From positions 186,001 through 250,000 of the forward strand of contig JAUIRK010001041.1 of assembly GCA_030549495.1 (NCBI GenBank): a stretch of 64,000 nt of DNA. The letters run 5' to 3'. The DNA comes from Nectonema munidae. Taxonomy: Eukaryota > Nematomorpha > Nectonematoida > Nectonematidae. A model generated the notes under the pieces. That model had not been told where the DNA came from. It saw only the letters and a list, made by a program, of their open reading frames with translations, and did not search any database. Positions within the stretch are counted from its first letter, which is position 1. Each line of letters opens with the position of its first letter. The position numbers and the translations under genes are program-made. Positions 35,623-46,229 of the stretch are shown in pieces.

Positions 35623-37524
35623 AAAGCAATCGAAGCAGCAAATGAAGCGCTGAGACAGACTTTGAGTATTTGTCAAAAGTTGAGACGCAAAAGGTCATTT
35701 GTTCTTTTATTTTGGTCGTATAGCAGAGAATCTTACGAAGATTACACATGCGAAGAGCGACATGCTGAACTTTGCTATGCAGAAATCCTGTTGCAGACCG
35801 CTATGCTGAAATTTATCCAAGATGAAAGTTGGTTTTCCTTCGTGAAAGGAAGTGTCAATGTTCGTTCTTCTTACAATGCCTATCTCCTTTGCGAAGAAAT
35901 CAACGAAATGCTTAAAGTGCAGGATCGAGACTTTGTTTTCGAGACTGGAATTCTGTTAGGCTTGGGTGGCTTCAATCTGCTTTTTTCGTATCTTCCTCCA
36001 ACACTGATAAAACTACTTGATATCGTTGGTATACACGGAGATCGTAACAAGGGCAATGCACAATTACAACGCGCTGCTATTTCTTCATCTAGAAGTCTTA
36101 GAGGTCCTCTTTCGGCTGTAACTCTCCTTGCATACAATCTCTTGCTTCTTTACAATTTTGGTATTGGCTCTTCCAAAAATGAGTTAGCCATTTGTTTTTC
36201 TCTAATCGAAGCAAAACTTAATGAACATCCTAGATCTATGATTTTCAATTTTTTCTCTGCTAGACACAAGTTTATAATAGGATTCAAAGATGAATCCTTT
36301 ACTCAGATGCAATTCGCAGCTTCACTCCAGTCTGAGTGGCCTCATCTCAACAACATTTGTCATTGGGAGTTGATGTGGCTTTACTTTTGCCGCTTGAACT
36401 GGAAGAAGGCTTACGACTTTGCCGATATTATGCTAAACGCAAATAAATGGTCTCGCTGCATTTACGCTTACGCAAAAGGAATATTCCTTTTCACTCACAT
36501 CACACACGAAAGAATTTCTTTACCTAAAAATGAGGCAACCTTTTTGCTTTCACTCAAGAACGAGATTATGCTGATTTTCAGACAAGTTCCGGTTTATAAG
36601 CAAAAAATTGCTGGAAAGTCATTACCGATGGAAAAGTTCGTCGTTAAACGCGTGGAAAGGTATTTCGCTCAAGATGATTGGTTACCACTTCCAGCTTTTG
36701 AGTTCGCCTATCTCTCAAACATGTTTCTCATATTTTCCAAGCAACCCCCTTTACTTCGAACCATAATAGCATCCTGTGACGAGTGCTTGAAGCACCTTGT
36801 AAACGTTAATCAAAATTCTACCGTCCTCTACAACTCAGATAACGAAGCTTTACTTCATCTGCTAAAAGGTGTCTGTTTCCAGCATTTATTTTTGTTCTCG
36901 CAGGCCATTAATCAATTTGAAAAAGCGTGTTCAATGGAATCATTAGTGACCGCTGATTGCTCTTGGATTATTCCTTTTACTCTTGTAGAAGTAGCGTATA
37001 CCCATCTCTTGATGGATGATCTAGTCAAATACCACCTTTTCCTGAGTCGCGCTAAAGTTTACACCGGCTACCCTTTGTACTCACGATTGCAAATAAAAAT
37101 TCACCTTATCTCTACTTCTAATCGAGAAGAACTTGTGAAGTCATTTCATCATAAAGAAGCGAATCTTTCTTCCCCATCCACCCATATCAATCATGAAGAA
37201 GAGCTTCCCACGAAAAAAGATATCTCAGTTCCGCAAATGAATCATAGTATTTTTTCCTCTGCTTTACCAGATCTTAATACAAATGGTATTTCAAGCACAA
37301 TGCCATCATCCCAAACTCACAATGACTTCCGTTCCACACCACCATTTCATTTTACATCTTCTTCATTATCCTGTTCTATTATTTCCAGAGAAAAGGTTCC
37401 TAAGAGTAGAAATAAAGTGTACCCTTCTTCCATTTTGTACAAAGCACTTTCTATTCCCAATTTAAAGAGTTATTGTAAGAGCATCAAGAAGAAAGCATTT
37501 TCCAAAACCTTTCATAATTTTTAG
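35623..37524 (+). CDS. TTC39-like: TTC39/Iml2 family protein, large terminal exon
   Basis: After TTTTTTTGTAG the exon opens in phase 0 with KAIEAANEALRQTLSICQK and runs 633 codons to TAG 37522-37524. With exons 1-4 the protein is about 709 residues, close to the 580-690 usual in TTC39 plus a tail. The Iml2/TTC39 domain spans roughly residues 18-563. Recognisable parts are HAELCYAEILLQ (about 125), a conserved GLGGFNLLFSYLPP...KLL block (190-215) and the TPR-like pair HLLKGVCFQHL plus AINQFEKACSME near 485-515. Residues 565-709 form a Ser/Thr/His-rich, probably disordered tail with a basic end, which I do not recognise. In the family, mammalian TTC39B affects lipid handling through LXR turnover, and yeast Iml2 acts in inclusion-body clearance at lipid droplets. 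Which role applies here is unknown. There is no signal peptide. The frame is uninterrupted and codon use is normal, so the gene looks live. Confidence 0.9.
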   Translation, partial: KAIEAANEALRQTLSICQKLRRKRSFVLLFWSYSRESYEDYTCEERHAELCYAEILLQTAMLKFIQDESWFSFVKGSVNVRSSYNAYLLCEEINEMLKVQDRDFVFETGILLGLGGFNLLFSYLPPTLIKLLDIVGIHGDRNKGNAQLQRAAISSSRSLRGPLSAVTLLAYNLLLLYNFGIGSSKNELAICFSLIEAKLNEHPRSMIFNFFSARHKFIIGFKDESFTQMQFAASLQSEWPHLNNICHWELMWLYFCRLNWKKAYDFADIMLNANKWSRCIYAYAKGIFLFTHITHERISLPKNEATFLLSLKNEIMLIFRQVPVYKQKIAGKSLPMEKFVVKRVERYFAQDDWLPLPAFEFAYLSNMFLIFSKQPPLLRTIIASCDECLKHLVNVNQNSTVLYNSDNEALLHLLKGVCFQHLFLFSQAINQFEKACSMESLVTADCSWIIPFTLVEVAYTHLLMDDLVKYHLFLSRAKVYTGYPLYSRLQIKIHLISTSNREELVKSFHHKEANLSSPSTHINHEEELPTKKDISVPQMNHSIFSSALPDLNTNGISSTMPSSQTHNDFRSTPPFHFTSSSLSCSIISREKVPKSRNKVYPSSILYKALSIPNLKSYCKSIKKKAFSKTFHNF

Positions 37525-37900
37525 AAAGATTCGCCCTCTTCTAAATGGAGATCTCTAATTCTTTATATGAAGCAAAGCTTAACACGTCTTGTTCTAACTA
37601 GTCTTTCACATTCCGCTCTTGCATTTTTCATTTTTCTACTGTTATTATTAACTTTTATTTTCTAAAGTATAAATATCCATATACTATTTGATATATATAT
37701 ATATATACTATATATAAGCTTAAAATTTTTGGTGCAATTTATTTTTAATAATGTACAATTATTTTTGTGATACAATATATTCATTAAAAGTAATATATAC
37801 TTTGATAATTATAATAATTATCAATGATATATTAATAATTCAATTTTTGTTCAAGATATATTACGCTATTTCGATGATGAAAAAATAAAACTCTATATAA
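37525..37900 (+). other. Probable TTC39 3' untranslated region
   Basis: AT-rich sequence after the stop, with a TATATATA run at about 37690-37707 and an AATAAA poly(A) signal at 37884-37889. The transcript end is inferred. Confidence 0.4.
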
Positions 37901-38274
37901 AATATGCCACTATATTTAATTACTTGCTTTTTGTCTGTTTTGGTAAGCATGATCTCGTTATTGAAAATTGTTTACAATTTCTCAAAGCAGAAAGTTTACA
38001 GATTTTTTATATGTAAAATATAGCTCAAAAAGGAAACATTATCTTAATCGTTGTATTCAACGAATCTCTTGATAATAATCTTTGAATACGGTATCTCTTT
38101 TTCATTTCGAGAAGTCGCCTAATGACAAACTTCATCTTCGCATTTAATAATATCTGATTCTTTTGTTTCGGTAGATGTAACTTGTAATTCTATTTGACAT
38201 TATTCGATAAGATTCTTGCATGAATACTTAGTCAAAAACAGGATCTATAAATGAGATTTCTTTTATGTATGTTA

Positions 38275-38450
38275 TTGCTTTATGTTTACTTTTACTTACA
38301 TTTGAAAGAATTCCTTCTGATTTCTTTAATTGGAGATTGTTGATCAGATTTTTAAATTTATTTTAAAATAATTTGTGTCTGAAACTCAATCGCAAAACAA
38401 GTAAAGTAATATGGAAGGTCTACTCACAAGCCAAAGAATTCTTAAACAAT
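38275..38450 (+). repeat. Dispersed repeat, short form
   Basis: It is the inverted counterpart of 45605-46075. Shared text includes CTTACATTTGAAAGAATTCC and TTCTGATTTCTTTAA at one side, and AATTTGTGTCTGAAACTCAA and GGTCTACTCACAAGCCAA at the other. This copy lacks about 280 bp that the other copy has in the middle. Confidence 0.65.
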
Positions 38451-39422
38451 TTTTTGTTTGATTCATCTGTAGGTAGGAGTTAAATTATGGAAGAGAGTCT
38501 ATGAATAATAATTTTTATAAGACACGATTCCTTACTTTTGATGCAATTGTAGATTTATAATTTTTTTCGCTTTTTTAATTTTTGGCGCCTGAAAGATAGA
38601 AAATGGTGATTTAATTCCTTTTATTTTTTTTAATGTACTAAAAATTCAAGTAAAATTCTCTACTTTTATTCCCCATTTTTATAAAGAAGTGGAAGGAAAA
38701 GAAAATTTAGATTTACGTATGAAACACCATATGAAATTTTTTAAATCAATCGGTATTTGCAAAATCCGTGAAATAAAATTAAATATTTTTAAATAACTTT
38801 TTTACAATTTTTCAAAAAAAATCTTTTTTTTCAAACTTTTTAGCTATTTAGATGAATTAAATGTGAAAATAGTATTTCATTAAAAGTTTAGCATTTTTAA
38901 ATTAGAGTTAATTACTTAAGGTTTCCAGTTATTTTTAATTCTAAGTTTTTTGGAAAGCAACTTTCCATTAACGTGTTTAACTAAATGTTTTTCTTATGAA
39001 ATGTATCTAATGAATACAACTACATAGGGATGCTTCTATTTTTTAATAAAAAAGTAGCTCTTTTATCTTTTATATTGGAATTTTTTTTAGCAATTTTATC
39101 TTCAACTGAAAAAGTGCAAGACATCATCAAAAAGTATGAATTCTCTGCTAGAAACTAAATGAACTGTATGTGTATAAGCCTAAATATACCTCCTCTAACT
39201 CCGACTCCTTAACACTTTAGTTTTACATTCAAAGAAAAACAGTTATATGACAATTACTGCTTATTTTGGAGTTAAAAACTGAAAATCATAAAAATTAAAA
39301 TCAAAGTTGCAAGTTGAAAATCGAAATAGCGGAAGTTTTCACGGAAAAATGAATACCAAAACAATTCAAGAAATATAAGATTTAATTATGACGAACTCGT
39401 GTGAGAGAGAAAATGTATGCTC

Positions 39423-39515
39423 AACACTTGGTTAAGATTTTTCATTACATCATCAACACTTGGTAAAGGATTTTTCCTTACATCATTAACATTTGGTAAG
39501 AAAACTTAGCATCAT
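39423..39515 (+). repeat. Imperfect 32-bp tandem repeat, about 3 copies
   Basis: Successive units begin CAACACTTGGTTAAG, CAACACTTGGTAAAG and TAACATTTGGTAAG and carry ATTACATCAT-like ends. It is a plain minisatellite. Confidence 0.6.
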
Positions 39516-40111
39516 CATTCATGCTATTGCTAGCAACTAGCAAGTTTTTGTTATTGTGCTTCATCATTACATTACATCAAAACAGTTAACAGGTTAAAAA
39601 ACAAACAAAAGTTGTTTGAAAACATTTTGAAGTTGAATCAAATGAATGTCGGAAAAAGAAACTCCGACTCCTTGTTTTCAAAAATAAAAATCCGACTTCC
39701 TACTTTAAGATAAAATCACTGACTCTCCACGACTCTGACTGAACAATTTGAATTAAAAATTTAATCAAATTTAATTAAATTTTTATTTTAATTATTTTGT
39801 ATATAAATTTACAATGATTTGCTATCATTGTAAGGTAGATAGATAAGATAAGATAAGATTTATTTTGAAAATGAAAAGAAAAAGTTAAAATAAAATAGGG
39901 AAACTGAGACATATATAGCGAATATATATTGTGGAAAACAAAATTACATTAATAATCTATGTATTTAACAGTTATTTTGGAATACGATATGAAAGCAAAT
40001 GAGAAAATAAGCAAATGTGGAATAAAAAATATGTGTAAATCCAAAGGTTTATAGAAACCGCTGAAGGATACACACTGCAAAAAAGAAGTCAAAGAAAACG
40101 AGAAACTCTTA

Positions 40112-40393
40112 TCATGGATCAGAGCAAATGAAACAGTTCATATCAGAACATGAAGGAAGTTGGGAATATTGAGAGGAAATGTAAGAGTTGAAAATCTTTT
40201 TGAATCTTTCAGTTGACGAGCCACTTTCTCCCAACAAAAATCTGTATTTTTCATAAAAAACTATGACTTTATGTCTCATTGACAAGTTTGAACAATGGAG
40301 TCTAAAATGAGGTTTAACGAGATTAAGATGATTTCTCAAATTGTATTCTGCCTTTGTTGCATAAGTTATAAGATTTTCAAAATGCTTATTCAA
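40112..40393 (-). pseudogene. Unrecognised ORF fragment, about 93 codons
   Basis: The minus-strand frame reads HFENLITYATKAEYNLRNHL, then RHKVIVFYEKYRFLLGE, ending SQLPSCSDMNCFICSDP and a stop. The composition is protein-like rather than AT-biased. It has a Cys pair near the end, but the frame has no ATG start in good context and an in-frame stop just upstream. I do not recognise it. A fragment of a mobile-element protein or a single exon are both possible. Confidence 0.3.
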
Positions 40394-40623
40394 TTAATAG
40401 AATGAAGACAAATCATTTAAATGAATTAAAAGTTAACATTCCTTAGAATTAGAAGAGCAAATCATTTAAATTTAAGATTTCACGTATATCTCTTTTTACA
40501 ACGACCAACGCATACTAATGTCTTTTGAAAAAGGCAGTTAAAATAATGTTAATGGAACAAGCCATGATATTTATGACTACAACGACCAAGGCTATTCAAA
40601 AATTTTTATACAAATGATGTTAA

Positions 40624-40753
40624 CCCATTTAAGACCAAGCAAAGCAGACGATATCTAAAAAAACGCAGACGATTTATATTCAAAGTCATTGAAAAAAGCA
40701 GACGAAGATGAAATTACTTATGTTCCAAAATAGAAACATTGGTCGTAAATGGG
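40624..40753 (+). mobile_element. piggyBac-like MITE, copy D (best preserved)
   Basis: 130 bp between TTAA at 40620-40623 and 40754-40757. The ends CCCATTTAAGACCAA and TTGGTCGTAAATGGG form 15-bp inverted repeats with one mismatch. It is inserted in an imperfect array of CAACGACCAAGGCTCTTC-like units just before the Helitron coding relic, so it postdates that array. Confidence 0.8.
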
Positions 40754-40768
40754 TTAATGTAGTACCCC

Positions 40769-43700
40769 ATGATCTTTACGACTTCAATAAGCAAGGCTCT
40801 TCTTAAACTTTTTAAAAAAATAATCATCTCTATAACAACAACGACAAAGGCTCTTCAAAAAATGCAAAAGGCATTTAACCAAACCATAACTAACACCGAT
40901 AAAAATTTTGGAGGCAAAAAAATTCATAAGCAAGAAGATGCTATGCGTAAAAGAGCAAAGCGTGCAAATGAGACTCTTCAAGAAACCGAAGAATGTATGC
41001 AAAAGAATACTTTACGCAAACAACTAATGCGCGCAAAAGAGGAAGAACTTACATATTGGAATTCTCTACGCCAAAGAATTAAAAGATTTGATAATAGAAA
41101 TACTCCAAGTTCCCTTAATTTCGCACGAATTAACAATCAAAATGCTTTACCTGACTCGCATTATTCAGGTCAGTTTAACATTCTTTGTGATTTGATTGCT
41201 GTGCAATCAAATTTCCAACAGAATCATTCAAATGTTGTGTTATGGTAAAGTAACTCTAGAAAACCTTCAAGAATTTTCACAAGAACTGAAAGACTTATTT
41301 ATGTTATTCTCCAAAAACAATACATTTCCGTAAAAACATAAGGATCTATAATAATGCTTTTTGTTTTGCAAGTTTACAAACAAATATACGTACACCACCT
41401 GGAAGTGGTACTCCATGTTTCAGTATTTGTGGACAGATGTATCATAGGTATGGTTTGCTACATCCTGTTGAAAATCAAACACCTAATTTCAGTCAATTGT
41501 ATATTATTGAGCCAGCAACTGCATTGAATATGAGAATGGCAAATCCATCCAATTTTGTTTGTAAAAGAGATGTTATGGAAATAATTCAAAATGTCAAGCT
41601 GGATGGGACCCAAATCTTAATCATTTTCCATAATATTCAACTCCGGTGCGCAATAGACTAACCAAATTCGAGTATTATGTTTATAGAATTGCTTTTAGAA
41701 TTGATTTTTCTGCTTTGCATTTAGTAGGCAAACTATTTCAACAATTTCTGGTTGATGCCTATGTCAAAGTTAAAGGTTGCCTTTCGTTTATTCGAAATTA
41801 TCAAACTCAACTTAGAGCAAAAACTTGAAATTGTTGAAAATTTATTGCCAGATCAAAGGGCTTCTGATAAACCCTACTTGGTTTCACGGATTTTCAAACT
41901 AAAAGTTGAAGCTTTAAAGAATGACTTAAAGAATGGTGTTCTTAGTGTTATTTGTAGCCATGTAGATGTTATTGAGTTCCAAAAATGAGGACTTTCTCAT
42001 GTGCATATGCTCTTGCATCGAAGTAATGATTTTAAATTGTATAATGCAGATGACATCGACACACTTATTTCGGCCCAAATTCAAGATCTTCAAGAAGACC
42101 CAGAACTATATGAAATAATTAAATCTTGCATGATCCATGGTCCATGTGGACATTTGAACAATTCATCACAATGTATGCAAGATGGAACTTGCATTAAAGA
42201 CTATCCTAAACAATTTAATCAGAGCACTATCCTTAATAATAATGGCTATCCTTTATATTTTAGACCAAATAATGGGCGCACACTCACTGTCAAGAATGTT
42301 CAATTAGACAACAGATGGGTTGTCCCTTATAACCCATTTCTATGTAAGAAATACCGGGCGCATATAAATTTAGAAGCTTGCGTTTGTATCAAAAATGTTA
42401 AATATCTTTACAAATATGTCTACAAAAGCCATGACACTGCTCATGTTGAAATTAATGAAGGCATTGTTCATGATGAAATTAAAAAATATTTAGATGCCAG
42501 ATATGTTTCTCCTCCTGAGGCATCCTGGCGTTTATTTACATTTCCTATGCATACACAAAGTCATAACATTATTAGACTTCCATTACATCTTCCTAATCAG
42601 CAAACAATTTATTTTAGAGAAGGCGAAGAAAATCCCGCCTTTTCTAGAGCTCAAACACAATGTTAATTGCTTACTTTGTCCTCAATCAAAATGATGAAAT
42701 CGCCAGACAGTACCTCTACACCGATATTCCATATCATTATGTCTTCAAAAGTTCGGAAAAATGGGTAATTAGACAGAGGGAGGCTGAAAAAGTAGCAAGT
42801 AGGATGTTTAACGCGAGTATTAGAGAGGGTGAGCGATACTTTCTCCACATTCTACTTTTGCACGTACCTGGTGCCACCACATCTTATGAGTATTTAAAAA
42901 CATATAATGGAACTTTCTATTCAACTTTTAGGGAAACATGTATTGCACGTAATTTATTAGTAAATGACAATTTGTGGGTTTGCACAATCACAGAATTAGT
43001 TGAAACGGCATCTCCTTCACAAATTAGAATTTCATTTTCTTTTATTTTAATTCATGGTGAGCCAAGTAATCCTTCTCATTTGTAGCTAACCTTTCGTTAC
43101 GATATGATGGAGGATTATCTCCAGTATGAGTCTGATTTCAATGCTGAACATGTCTGCACTTGCAAAAATTAAAAGTATTATCGAACAATTTGGTAAGAAC
43201 TTATTGATTTTGGACTTCCATCTTTGAAAGAAACATTAATTGAAGATCTGCCCAACATTCAACAAGCTAGAGAAGAAGCTGCTAATATAAGAACTATGCT
43301 TAACGCTGAACAGATTTCTGTTGCTGATTTAGTCCCTTTGGTTCCCTAGAAAAAATGACAAATCTACAGCTAATGTTTTCTTTATTGATGGTCCAGGTGG
43401 CACACGTAAGACTTTCACATATAACTACATTATTAAAGAAATTATTGGTTGTAATTTGAATGTCCTTACTTGTGCTTGGACAGGAATTGCCCCGACTTTG
43501 TTGGAAAAAGACAGAACTGTTCATTCTGTATTTAAGTTACTTCTTCCTGTTTTAGATAATGCAACGTGTAATATCAAACCAAATAGCAAACATGCAGAAT
43601 TTCTCCGTAAACAAGATATCCTAATTTTTGACGAAGCTAGCACGATTCCTAAATACGCCCTTGAAGCCATTGATAAAATGCTTAGAGATATTTGTAACAG

Positions 43701-44610
43701 TAATGTACCCTTTTCTGGGCAAATTATTCTTTTGGTGGAGATTTTCGTCACACTTTATCTGTTGTAGAGAAAACACGGCCGAAATCATTGAACCGTGCTT
43801 GAAAATTCTTATATATGGTCCATAGTTAAAGTCTTTCAACTCCATACCAATATGAGAATCGCCGAACAAGAAACCAGCTTTTTCGAATTTCTTCTTTCTG
43901 TAGGAAATGGACAACTACCTGTTAACTATAACCACCCTTTCAAAGATTGTATTGAGATATCAAATGAATGTGTATTATCTAAAAGTGTTAACATCATTAC
44001 TTCTGTTTTTAATGATGATGGTATTAACGTTGCAGACAAAGTCATTTTAACTCCGACCAACGAAGACTCTTTTGAAATTAACAACAATGTATTACATCAA
44101 CTTCCGGACGAATCTAAAACATATTACAGTACTGACTCTGTTATAACAGATGATAAAGAAGAAATTGATCTTTATCCAATGGAATTTATCAATTCCTTGA
44201 CACCATCTAGTATGCCACAACATATGCTCATTTTAAAAGTGGGATGTATCGTAATGCTTCTTCGAAATCTTAGTCTTAAGGATGGTCTCTGTAATGGAAC
44301 ACGTCTTAGAATAACTAAATTATTGGATAATACAATTGAATGTCAAATTCTTACTGCTGTTAACTGTGGAAAGAATGTCTTGATTACTAGAATTTCCCTG
44401 TCTCCTAACGATACAAATCTTCCTTTTCGAATTAAGCTTATTCAGTTTCCACTCAGATTGTCTTATGCACTCATAAAAGTCAGGGACAGACTTTTCAAAA
44501 AGTTGGTATTTTTTTAAGAAAACCATGTTTCAGTCATGGACAACTTTATGTTGCCCTTTCAAGAGCAAGATCTTTTCAGGCCATTAAATTTCAGGTGTAT
44601 CAAACTCACT
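40769..44610 (+). mobile_element. Decayed Helitron (Rep plus PIF1-type helicase)
   Basis: A series of plus-strand frames follows the RepHel order. At 40769-41245 there is a Lys/Glu-rich N-terminal part. At 41437-41990 is the Helitron N domain (YIIEPATALNMRM, FSALHLVGKLFQQFLVDAY). Near 41975-42010 EFQK is followed by GLSHVHMLL, where H-V-H is the HUH relaxase motif, and a TGA interrupts this motif region. At 42010-42660 come CMIHGPCG, NPFLCKKYRAHINLE and DARYVSPPEASWRLF. At 42840-42960 come HVPGATTSYEYLKT and FYSTFRETCIA. The helicase starts near 43385 with Walker A as GPGGTRKTF (Arg replaces the usual Gly) and Walker B as LIFDEAS, ending at 44530-44600 with HGQLYVALSRARS. Several stops and frame changes make it inactive. 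The 5' TC and 3' hairpin-CTRR ends were not found, so the limits cover only the coding relic. Confidence 0.8.
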
Positions 44611-44632
44611 AACAAGGTTATCATAACAATAA

Positions 44633-44708
44633 TTTATATACAAAAAATATAGTTTACCCACAAATTTTTCAGTGAAATATACTTTTCAATATATTTTTTG
44701 TATATAAA
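44633..44708. repeat. 19-bp inverted repeat (hairpin), 38-bp spacer
   Basis: The left arm is 44633-44651 and the right arm 44690-44708, a perfect pairing of TTTATATACAAAAAATATA-type sequence. It lies just after the Helitron coding relic but does not end in CTRR, so it is not a clear Helitron terminus. Confidence 0.5.
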
Positions 44709-44769
44709 ATTTAGAATTTGCCATGTTTATTCTAGTTGTAAATATGATTATTTTTAGGTTTAAATGATT

Positions 44770-45110
44770 GCATCCTAAAACCATATGGCTCAGGTCGATG
44801 TGGGGAATCCAAGTTAAAAAAAGAAGATGATTTCAAAATAACAAAAGAACTAAAAAGATGAATACTACACAAATATAAGAGGTTGGATTAAACAGAAAGA
44901 AATTAAAATACTACACCAAAAACGAGTGCATCCTAATCCATATGGCTGAGATGGGTGGGTGGGCGATCCAAGTTAAGACAAGGAATATGATTTCAAAATG
45001 ACAAAAGAACCAAAAAGATGAATACTACACAAATAGTTTCGACAAAACTAAAAATCCTAATAAATGAATTCTACATAAATAAATGGATGATGGGTGGGTG
45101 GGGGCATACA
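44770..45110 (+). repeat. Imperfect tandem repeat, period about 158 bp
   Basis: GCATCCTAAAACCATATGGCT at 44770 recurs as a close variant at 44928. ATCCAAGTT and AAAGATGAATACTACACAAA follow in both. A third partial copy with GATGGGTGGGTGGG ends near 45105. Confidence 0.65.
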
Positions 45111-45604
45111 AAGTGGAACCTTAAAGTTGTAGGTAAAAATACTTGAAAATAGAAGTAATAGAAAATGGCTGTTGAAAATCAGCCGAATGAACAATTAGAG
45201 AAATCTAAAAAGAGGTTAGAAAACCGGCAAAAACATATGTGAGAATCGGAAAACAAAGTAATTAGATAAATAATAAATAATATCAGAATCTGTCAGTTGA
45301 GTCCATGTTAGATCTAACACATGTTGATCAGTTAAGTGTTGTTATTAGGTACTCAGCCTACTGAATGCAGCTTAACTTTTGTGGAATTAAAAAGCCATAA
45401 TGTTCACAAAATGGGAAATATGGTGTTGCAATACTTGTATGTAAGTTGTACGTTAACACATCCCTCTTATGACAGCGATGATAACATTTATGAGCCAGGG
45501 GCGCACATTGAGAGGGAGAGTGGAGGGCACCTCCTTGATTTTAAGGGGGTGAAAAAGCCCTTCATTCCACTAATAATTTTGAATTTTATATCTTTAAAAA
45601 ATTG

Positions 45605-46075
45605 CTTGGCTTGTGAGTAGACCTTCCTTATCACTTTACTTGTTTAAGGGTTGAGTTTCAGACACAAATTCTTTTAAAATAAATTTAAAAATTTACAAGA
45701 AAAAAGTTTCTCCTCTTATTGATCAATAGATTTAAGTAGGTTCGCTCCTGGATGGCGTTATAAAAGGAAAACATTTTATAATCAAAAATTTGCTATATAT
45801 GTACCTTGTGAAGCTGATTCACTAAATCTATGGTACATCGAAGTTGCACTTCTGTCAAGAAACAGTTGATTTCTTTTCTATAGAATAATTACTCCCCACC
45901 TTTTTTCCAGTCTCAACTAGAAAGTGAAAAATTGCTAAAAATGATATTGGAAATAAAATTTTCTAAGTATAGAGGCAGAAGTGTTACGTAAAATCAATTT
46001 TGCGGATCTGATCAACCACTCTACAGTTAAAGAAATCAGAAGGAATTCTTTCAAATGTAAGTAAAAGTAAGCAAA
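45605..46075 (-). repeat. Dispersed repeat, long form
   Basis: The reverse complement shares both flanks with 38275-38450 and carries about 280 bp more in its middle. GC-richer edges (GAGCCAGGGGCGCACATTG near 45492; CTTAGTCCAGCGCTG near 46222) may mark a DNA-transposon copy, but the two edges do not match as inverted repeats. Confidence 0.55.
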
Positions 46076-46229
46076 AAAACATTGTCTTCTTTTTTAACGT
46101 TAGTTGTGTTTACTTGTGATGAATAAAATTTTGTATGCTTCATTATTTTTATATTTTGATTACATAATATGAGGCACCAAAGTCTAAAGTGCCTAGGGCC
46201 TCTAAGAGGCTTAGTCCAGCGCTGTCATT

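Larger units (their letters stand above)
37901..40111. other. Intergenic AT-rich DNA with repeat fragments
   Basis: It contains the repeat at 38275-38450 and the 32-bp tandem array at 39423-39515, both listed separately, plus CTCCGACTCC-type words at 39.19 and 39.66 kb. A GATAAGATAAGAT microsatellite lies at about 39838-39860. No gene was seen. Confidence 0.4.

Noticed and set aside
45492-46224. Complete hAT element around the repeat at 45.6-46.1 kb
   Set aside because: The two GC-richer edges are not inverted copies and the flanking 8-mers do not match.
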